Shown here piece by piece: positions 57,423-64,000 of a stretch of 64,000 nt of DNA. The notes below the pieces were generated by a model. The model saw only the letters and a list, made by a program, of their open reading frames with translations, did no database searches and was not told the origin of the DNA. How positions within the stretch are numbered: position 1 is the first letter of the stretch; every line of letters begins with the position of its first letter. Both the position numbers and the translations under genes were made by a program. The stretch comes from Ischnura elegans (Eukaryota; Arthropoda; Insecta; Odonata; Coenagrionidae), in assembly GCF_921293095.1 (NCBI RefSeq), contig NC_060248.1:129840972-129904971 (forward strand), in the 5' to 3' direction.

Positions 57423-58839
57423 TAGAGGTGGGTTAAACAGTTCATTTTGATGAACCGTTCAGTTTGATCCTCTTCAGTAAAAACAACAGTTCAAAATATC
57501 TGTTCTTGGCAAACAGTCAGGGTCATTCAGGTAGAAGATACTGTTTATCGGGCATTAAGAGCACAGGTAAGCTTAGTGTGGTTTCATATGGTTTGTGCAG
57601 CTTGTAATAGCAATTTCAAGGAAATTCTGTCTTGAGCCTTTACTTAGTTATTCGTGTGCAGGAAAATATCTGCTGTCCACTTATGGAATAAGTTAAATTA
57701 ATATTTATCAACTCAGCATCTGATGTTTTTCGCGAATTTAGTGCCAGAATAGTTTTTAAAGGCTCCTCTTATGAGCAACTCAGACTTTTATGTACAGCCA
57801 ACTGTTCCTTAGAAAAATTTTGAGTCTAAACATCATTTTGATCCTGTTCAGTAAAAACAACAGTTCAAAATATCTGTTCCTGGCAAACAGTCAGGGTCAT
57901 AAAAATATCTCTTTCAGACTCCTCTGTAAGATATCAATTTTTTCTCATCATTACAGCCTAAGGCAGGTATCTATCCACTCAAACGATGCAATTAATGAGC
58001 AATAACAGCACGTGTAAGACGGTGTGAATTAATAATTTTCATTGCCAAATTAGTACTTTGGGTAGAACACAAAAAAAATATTAAAAAATGTTATAGCCAT
58101 GGAATTCTGTAGCATAGGTATTTAAGCATTTAACTTGGAAAGCAAAGGAAGAGTTAACGCTTCAAGATGTATTTATTTTCAATTAAGCTAAGTGGTCACA
58201 GAATTTTGCATTAATATAACTCATCAAAATAAAGTTTTAATCCAATGTTTACATTATCTTTGAACCATGCTAAGAATTACGACCACATTACCGACCCGTG
58301 AATTGACCGGGAACCTGTACCATTGCATCCTCTTCATCGAATGCAAATGTTCAATGAAACACAAAATTCAAATGAACGCGTGATTCCAAATGAACAGCCA
58401 GAGGAAACGAACGGCCTCCTAAAATGAACGCCCTTGGGAAACGAATGGCCTCCGAGAAATAAATAGCTTCAGAAAAATTAACACCAGTTTAAAATATTAG
58501 GGTGTTCGAATTGTTCAGCAGTGAAACTGTTCGTTTTCGTAGATGGACGGGAATTGTAGAGAAGGAAGGGGAGGGGGTTGGTTGTCTATGATGCAATGCG
58601 GCAGCCTTGGATGGTCTGCATCACAACCACCATCTGTTGTAACCACAATGAACTTGCTGGAGTAAGTTGCAATTCAAAATACCTGTTGGTGAGGATACCT
58701 GTTGGATGGAATATGCCACACGCATGCAGTGCAGACATGAAAAGTGAACAGGGGGTTTTAGAGAACTGTTCATTTTCAAATCGGTTCACTTCAGTGAACA
58801 GTTCATTTTGGCAGTTTGGTTCTTTTTGACCCATCTCTA
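57423..58839 (+). mobile_element. hAT non-autonomous element H2
   Basis: Opens TAGAGGTGGGTTAAACAG and closes CTTTTTGACCCATCTCTA. Flanks CTGACATG (57415-57422) and CTAACATG (58840-58847) match at 7 of 8. The 1417-bp interior has GAACAGTTCA/TGAACGGTTC-type words near both ends and a direct repeat of about 60 bp (57466-57526 and 57838-57899). The 83-86 residue ORFs inside show no transposase motif. Confidence 0.85.
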
Positions 58840-60188
58840 CTAACATGGGACCAACTTACTCCAAGTTAGTACTGCATCAAATGCGAGAAATCCACCAAAT
58901 TTCTCACACAACATATAAATTAGAAACAAGGAAGGTTGACCTAAGCTCTAATATGAATCCATACCCACATCAGTTGTTTTTTTTCATTCTCTCACTAATT
59001 TTGGAGACATAGGGTGCCATAATTTCAATTACTGGAATAAAATACCCAACAAGGGGGAGGTTATCATATATGACTATTGGGCTCAACCCAGAAAATGAAT
59101 GCACATGAACTGCATGATCGATCTCCATCCCATTCATTTAGGAGCCAAAAAATCACATAGAAATCAGCACCAGCATCAATTCACCATAAAATAATAAGAT
59201 GTTGAGGAGACTTACTGGCACTCTTCAGCTACAACTTCCTCAACTGACAATCACCCTGTGCCTCTGCTTTTATGTTAAAATTTCTTTCCACAGTTTATCC
59301 CAATAGGTTAGGAAAAATTAACAGAAATCCACCAAGGATCATTTCAGACTACAGATAGGCATATCAAAGGAATTCTCCACTGAGGAGAGAAATGACACAA
59401 TAAACTGTAGCATATCATTTTATCCAAATTTCTGTACATTTAAAACAGAAGTCCAATCAATACGTTCACACTGTAACATACCTCTGAGAATCTTTTTTAG
59501 TCAGTATTATAGTTATTGCCACATTAGCATATATGATATTATATTAAAATTATGCTCATAATAATGAATGACATACCACTAGAATAAGTACATAAACATA
59601 GAATAGACTATGAGAGCACAATGTCTAAAAATAGAAAAGCATTAACATATGAAATGCAAAATAATATCCTCGTTGGTGTATTACATTTCAAAGAAATATC
59701 ATCATAAAACTAAAAATAAGATAGCCCAACATAATTTGGCAATGGCAAATGTAAATTTAAGTTACACATAACAGCGTTCGTTCACGTACCATGGCTTGAG
59801 TGAGCCACATGTACTAAAATATGTAATCAACACTCATCCCATCCTATTTGTATGTAGACAGCAAGTAATGGCAAGGTAGTCATGGCACTTTAAATCAATA
59901 TTTGTATTTTATAAAAATTGCATACAAATGAACCCATGGAGAGTTATAGAAAAATGAGTCAAAAAGGGAAATTTTTGATTAAAAAAGTAAAGCATTGATT
60001 TTCTGTGATGCTGATACATCACAAATGGTCCACTCTATAAAATTTACAAAATATATTTTGATTGTAAGGCACTCTCAAATAAAATATTCGTCCATCTCAA
60101 ATGCATAAAAGCCATTATCTTACAGCAGCACTGGCAACAATGACCCTTATGAAAAAGGTCACCTCTTCTGTTTGAGCACGCTCCCCAT

Positions 60189-63100
60189 TCACTCCAGATC
60201 GGAGTCTCTCCTCTCATCGGATACATCATCTTCATAGTTATCGTACGCATAATTGGCTGCGTCATCATCAGGCTCGTCTCCAAAATCCTTTTTCGACTTA
60301 GATATTGGACAGTCTAGGCACCTGCAACCAGAAATATTGTAAGGTACACGATTAATGCAACAAACACACTAAGAGCTATAAGAAAACAACATTACACAAC
60401 ACAAGCCACGCACAGCATGAAACACCTGCGCAGTTCAGTCACAAAAAGTTGGCCCATGATGTCATGCGAGAGGGGAAATAAGTGGAGGAGGTGGGGAACT
60501 TAGGAGTGGTAACGGCTTGGAGCACGTCGTGTGCAGAAAACGATTTTGGTCCAGACGAGTCCAAGTTCTTCCAATTTTGCCCTTGAAGGGATAAGATTAT
60601 TATTCTGTGACGCTGAATAGGAAGAATGGAAGGGGCTGAGGGTGGAAGGTGTCTCCTGCCTTAGTGGGGAGGCAAAGTGCTTCGGACAAAGGCAAGTGGA
60701 TTTACCAACCATAAGAATGCAGTACTTTAACTAGGTAAATAGTGCAAATAAAATAGTACCAATCTTTTGCCTATCCAATGTGAAGTATTAGATATCAAAA
60801 TCGTAACAACACAGTTGCGTTTTATGAAAAACGTGAGAGTGTAAACAAGTCCGCAAACTGATTTGAAGGGGAAGCATTCTCCCCCACTTCCCCACTTCCT
60901 TTCCACTACGGGAAACCTTTCATCAATGGTTCCCCTTTCAATAAGCACTGTTTTCCCTGTTTTCTGAAATAGACTAGACACACCACCACAATAGGCTACT
61001 GAATGTCAGCTAACTAGTATGAACAAATGAGCAGTAGCAATTTCATGCGGCCAGACAAAGTGTAGGTTAATAAGTATATAAAATATGTAAGACAGTATGT
61101 ATGTAGTACCAGGGGCGCAGCTAGGAATTAAGGCTACTGGGGGGCGGGGTTTACGGCTCAACTAACATTGGGGGGTTTGAGGGTATGGAATACTCGCCCG
61201 GGTAAGCGGGAAGGGCCCTCCCATGGAAAATTTTGCAGATAAATGGCTCAAAATGGTGAGTTTTACTGCTTTCTGAGGGATATTTTATTAATATTTACAC
61301 TATTCTATATGTAATATTAATCCAATTAAGTGAAATGGATTGAACTTAAAAATTTCTCTGAGCTCTGGGGGGGGGGGGTTTATCACCCAAAAACCCCCCT
61401 TCGCTGCGCCACTATATAGTACTTCAGATGATGAAAGTGGCATAGAAGACAGCTTGTAGCTTATATTTAGTCCATTCCATTGAAAGGCATAACTTGATAA
61501 AATAATTTTGACTCACCTAAAACATATCAATTCAAACATGTAGCTTACTGGCTCACAATAATATACAAACTTGAAATAAATGCATAAACATACAAAACAT
61601 GGAGTCAGCAGTTTTTCCTCCACTAACATACGACAATCTTTCTTTCTTTTATAGATGCTATATGGCACTCAAAATCCCTCAAATGTTTGATGCAACACAA
61701 AAAATGCATCAGTTCATGTTAACAATGGCCTCATTCTTCTTTCATTTTTAAGTCCTTCACTCTCTTTGCTGGGCCATTCACATGCACTCTCCACTTAAAA
61801 CTTGGGCTCAACATTATATTTATGGAAAAATAAAATTGTTAGAGATTTTAAAAAGTCACAAAACAATTATTATGGCATTTACCCAAATTGATATCAAACT
61901 GTGCACTGTTTTTGGACAGGTATAATGAATGTCTCTGACTTTCACTTTGGAGGATATATGAAAGACAAAAAATACAGATGACGGTGGAGGCCATATCGAT
62001 AATTGCTTGCCTTTGGTTTTACTCCAAACGAGTACCACATTACGCCAACAGCACAGATGTAATGTGACATCTTGTTACCTACCTGTGTGCTGTGATACAC
62101 ATTCAGAGGTTCATGATATAGACGCAGCATGAGGTACTTGCCTGCTTTCTGTGAGCCCATAGTTGATGCATGTGTGCCCCACACATTGGCAACATCCATC
62201 GTGGAACCAACGATATGAAGATGCTCCCGTTGACTGACACGACGTCTTGCACTTGTTCCATGACATGCACTGGCTCATAAATGCCACCGTGCAGTTGATG
62301 GTTGCCACATCCTTCTTCTCTGGTGAGGTCACGTCTTGCTCCGCAGCATCTAATAAGTAGAGTATTAAAATGAGAGCTGCTTTCATGGCACACTGGCCAA
62401 TGTAACCTAATGCATATGGAAATATCTTAGTTTTTAATAAGATGAGACTAATAGGATGGAAAAGAAATATCATTAATTACTAATGTGGAATCAGAGGAAC
62501 TAAAAATAAACAAAGAATTAGGATCCTTAACCATATCCTGCCAGGGCATTTTCCTTCATCAAAGAGAACGAAAGGTATGGATTGCGATTCATTACCCACC
62601 ATTAGTGTATTCATAATATACAAATTATTTGATTTTAGAAATCCCAGTTTAGACGAATGTTTACGGTGAATTTTAGCCTCACTTGAAAAAGGCTAGATTG
62701 GCGCCCATGCGATGCCACTCCACGTGACATCACGGGGACCTAGATGCTATACAAGTAGTCAGGAGTTTTACATCATCTGAGATTACCAATACATGCATGA
62801 GGCATAGAGCTCAAGGACACATATCTTAATAATCACCTATTAAAATTGTCTATGGTCAGAAAGTTTCCTTCATTTAATAGGGTATTATAATCCTTATTTA
62901 AGCCAAGCGCTACCTGCTAGCAGCCTACATAGTCGCGCCGCTACTACGTAGGCTGCTAGCAGGTAGTACCAAGGTGGCCTCAAACAGTGGTAGCTGGAAC
63001 AAGAATGACGTCACATGGGCTTTTCCCAGCATTCATACTTAGCCTTTTGGGACCCAACTGGATGTGCCCATCCGTCCCTTACCCCAGTCCTCAAACCCTA

Positions 63101-64000
63101 TCTTAGCATGAATCCACAGTCAACTTGTTGTGTTAGCAGTGTTTTTAACAACCAAATATTGCATTTGCTTTTCAATAATTTACTCTTCTCAAGGAATTAC
63201 GAACATTTTATTAAGCAATGTGGAATATTTAATGGATTTCTACTGTTAATAACGACAAAGTTAGTGAGCATTAGGTAATAAGATATAAGTCCAGGTGTCT
63301 GTTATTTTTAATGCTAAAATTTTGTTTCAAAATTGCTTACCCACAGAACAAAACGAAGAATTCATTTCAAAGTATAAAAAAATTGTAGTATGCAACAAAA
63401 TACATCATTGAAAAAGCTATTGTCAATATAACCACTTCTCAACGGATTCCTGTGGTGAGGATTATCGTAAATGAGTGGGAGGGTTCGGCTCATTTGCCGA
63501 GGAGTGGCCCTACGGACTCGCTAAGCTGGATCTAAGGCCGGGCCTGAATGTACCAGACAATTGCTACCTCAGGGGTCACTTCCCTTCCCTTGCGTTGGCC
63601 ACAGTCCATGTCCAGTCGTTTGCATTGAAAAATCAGCAACAGCAATACCCAATGTCAGGTGTTCTGCGTATGTATATAAATGTCAATTGGCTCCACCCGA
63701 TGTCTGGCGTGAAAGGGTTAATTAAAATGAAATAAAGTTAGAAAACTAATCCAGACAGAAAGTGATTTACATACGTGTTTTCAATTTCATCTCCTTTTCT
63801 GGAAGCTTTGGCCGGAAGTATGGTGATAATTCAAATTCAACTGCGTATGTGTATGATACCCATCTCTGCTGTGGATCAGGCTCCGACATGAGAACTTGGA
63901 ACAGTTCGGGCATATCATCTTGATACGGCTCCACATGACTCTTATGGCCTAAAGTCCCTGAAGTTCCACCATTGGTGTTATTTGGCTTCGGGCACATATC
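60189..64000 (-). CDS. tsg: Twisted gastrulation (Tsg) BMP modulator, 3' three exons, partial at the window edge
   Basis: Exons on the minus strand: beyond 64000 to 63775, 62349-62142, 60321-60189 (stop TGA). Tsg is a secreted cysteine-rich protein that binds BMP ligands and works with Sog/Chordin and Tolloid to shape BMP gradients. The first visible exon encodes MPELFQVLMSEPDPQQRW and VEFELSPYFRPKLPEKEM, matching the middle region of Tsg (ELF/SLF-RAL, NW segment). The second carries the hallmark C-terminal block INCTVAFMSQCMSWNKCKTS, GASSYRWFHDGCCQCVG and CINYGLTESR. The last supplies two more cysteines (RCLDC) and a long acidic tail ending RRDSDLE. Exon phases agree: phase 1 at GTATGT (63774) into ATTAG/AT, phase 2 at a non-canonical AG/GCAAGT donor (62142/62141) into TTGCAG/G. 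The signal peptide and N-terminal cysteine domain lie off the right edge. The acidic Asp/Glu/Tyr-rich tail is longer than in vertebrate TWSG1. Identification is secure; a small extra exon inside either intron cannot be excluded. Confidence 0.92.
60322..62141 (-). other. tsg: GC-AG intron of tsg
   Basis: The donor reads CAG/GCAAGT on the minus strand and the acceptor TTGCAG. A GC donor in otherwise perfect context is the known minor variant used by the major spliceosome. Both flanking reading frames join in phase to give ESRCLDC, which supports it. The intron holds a 305-bp MITE (61110-61414) and a GC-richer tract around 60480-60960 with no recognisable function. Confidence 0.8.
61110..61414 (+). 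mobile_element. hAT-type MITE family M3 in a tsg intron
   Basis: Opens CAGGGGCGCAGCTAGG and closes TTCGCTGCGCCACTA. Flanks TGTAGTAC (61102-61109) and TATAGTAC (61415-61422) match at 7 of 8. Interior is G-rich near the ends and AT-rich in the middle. A related fragment lies at 5252-5390. Confidence 0.84.
62541..63046 (+). repeat. Dispersed repeat R1 in a tsg intron
   Basis: Runs from CATTTTCCTTCATCAAAGAG to CCCAGCATTCATACTTAGCC, aligned with 46370-46875, and lacks the right end. Carries a near-perfect hairpin at 62922-62978. Confidence 0.7.
62922..62978. repeat. Perfect 19-bp hairpin in repeat R1
   Basis: CTACCTGCTAGCAGCCTAC pairs with GTAGGCTGCTAGCAGGTAG across a 19-base loop containing CGCGCC. 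A degraded version lies in the R1 copy near 46730. Confidence 0.75.

Larger units (their letters stand above)
62350..63774 (-). other. tsg: tsg intron carrying a dispersed repeat
   Basis: Phase-1 intron of 1425 bases with donor GTATGT and acceptor ATTAG. It contains a copy of repeat R1 (about 62541-63046), including a long perfect hairpin. The stretch 63475-63720 is GC-richer and open in one frame, but I recognise nothing in it. Confidence 0.75.

Noticed and set aside
1-64000. LTR retroelements, virus-derived genes or other capsid/envelope elements
   Set aside because: I looked for paired long terminal repeats and for protease, integrase, capsid or envelope-like segments and saw none I could support.
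1-64000. A novel multi-gene defence or metabolic system
   Set aside because: Only two well-supported host protein genes are present, of known and unrelated families. The remaining structure is transposon and repeat sequence.

Overview
The window looks like nuclear DNA from an insect or other arthropod: AT-rich, intron-bearing and packed with transposon relics. The arthropod call rests mainly on a chemosensory protein (OS-D/CSP) gene, a family restricted to arthropods; I cannot narrow the species. Only two protein-coding host genes are securely recognisable, both in the last 11 kb: a small secreted chemosensory protein on the + strand (53526-55273, two coding exons plus a probable noncoding leader exon) and the 3' part of twisted gastrulation, a secreted BMP modulator, on the - strand (three exons, 60189 to beyond the right edge). 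A tRNA-Asn gene lies at 32841-32914 on the - strand. Two unrecognised open exon candidates (40177-40391 + and 34028-34390 -) have splice-like borders but no family assignment.

Layout. 0-5 kb: hAT-type MITEs with clear 8-bp target duplications, a 5'-truncated LINE and a rearranged LINE fragment. 6-9.4 kb: two blocks of a degenerate, G-poor array of about 23-bp units, the second with a higher-order duplication. 9.7-14 kb: a nested hAT/MITE pair and a large tandem duplication. 16.3-25.3 kb: a transposon cluster made of a mariner relic, the longest copy of LINE family A (endonuclease plus reverse transcriptase), a Penelope-like GIY-YIG remnant, and a 4.4-kb hAT element carrying a MITE and a 3.28-kb Transib element. 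25.5-26.9 kb: a Penelope-type tail with a hammerhead-like motif, then a MITE. 27-36 kb: mostly noncoding with foldback MITEs and the tRNA. 36-50 kb: a second mariner, LINE families A and B, SINEs nested in a LINE and in a MITE, and a second hammerhead-like motif. 50-53.3 kb: nothing assignable except a repeated GATC-rich tract. 53.3-64 kb: the two host genes, separated by a pogo/Tigger-like MITE and a 1.4-kb hAT element.

The two host genes show no functional link; they are neighbours on opposite strands about 5 kb apart (convergent). I saw no LTR retroelement, virus-derived element, CRISPR or bacterial operon structure. The most informative structures are the Transib-in-hAT nest, whose ends and target duplications fit both superfamilies, the dated nesting of several repeat families, the two hammerhead-like motifs, and the compact CSP gene whose conserved cysteine spacing fixes the splice site.
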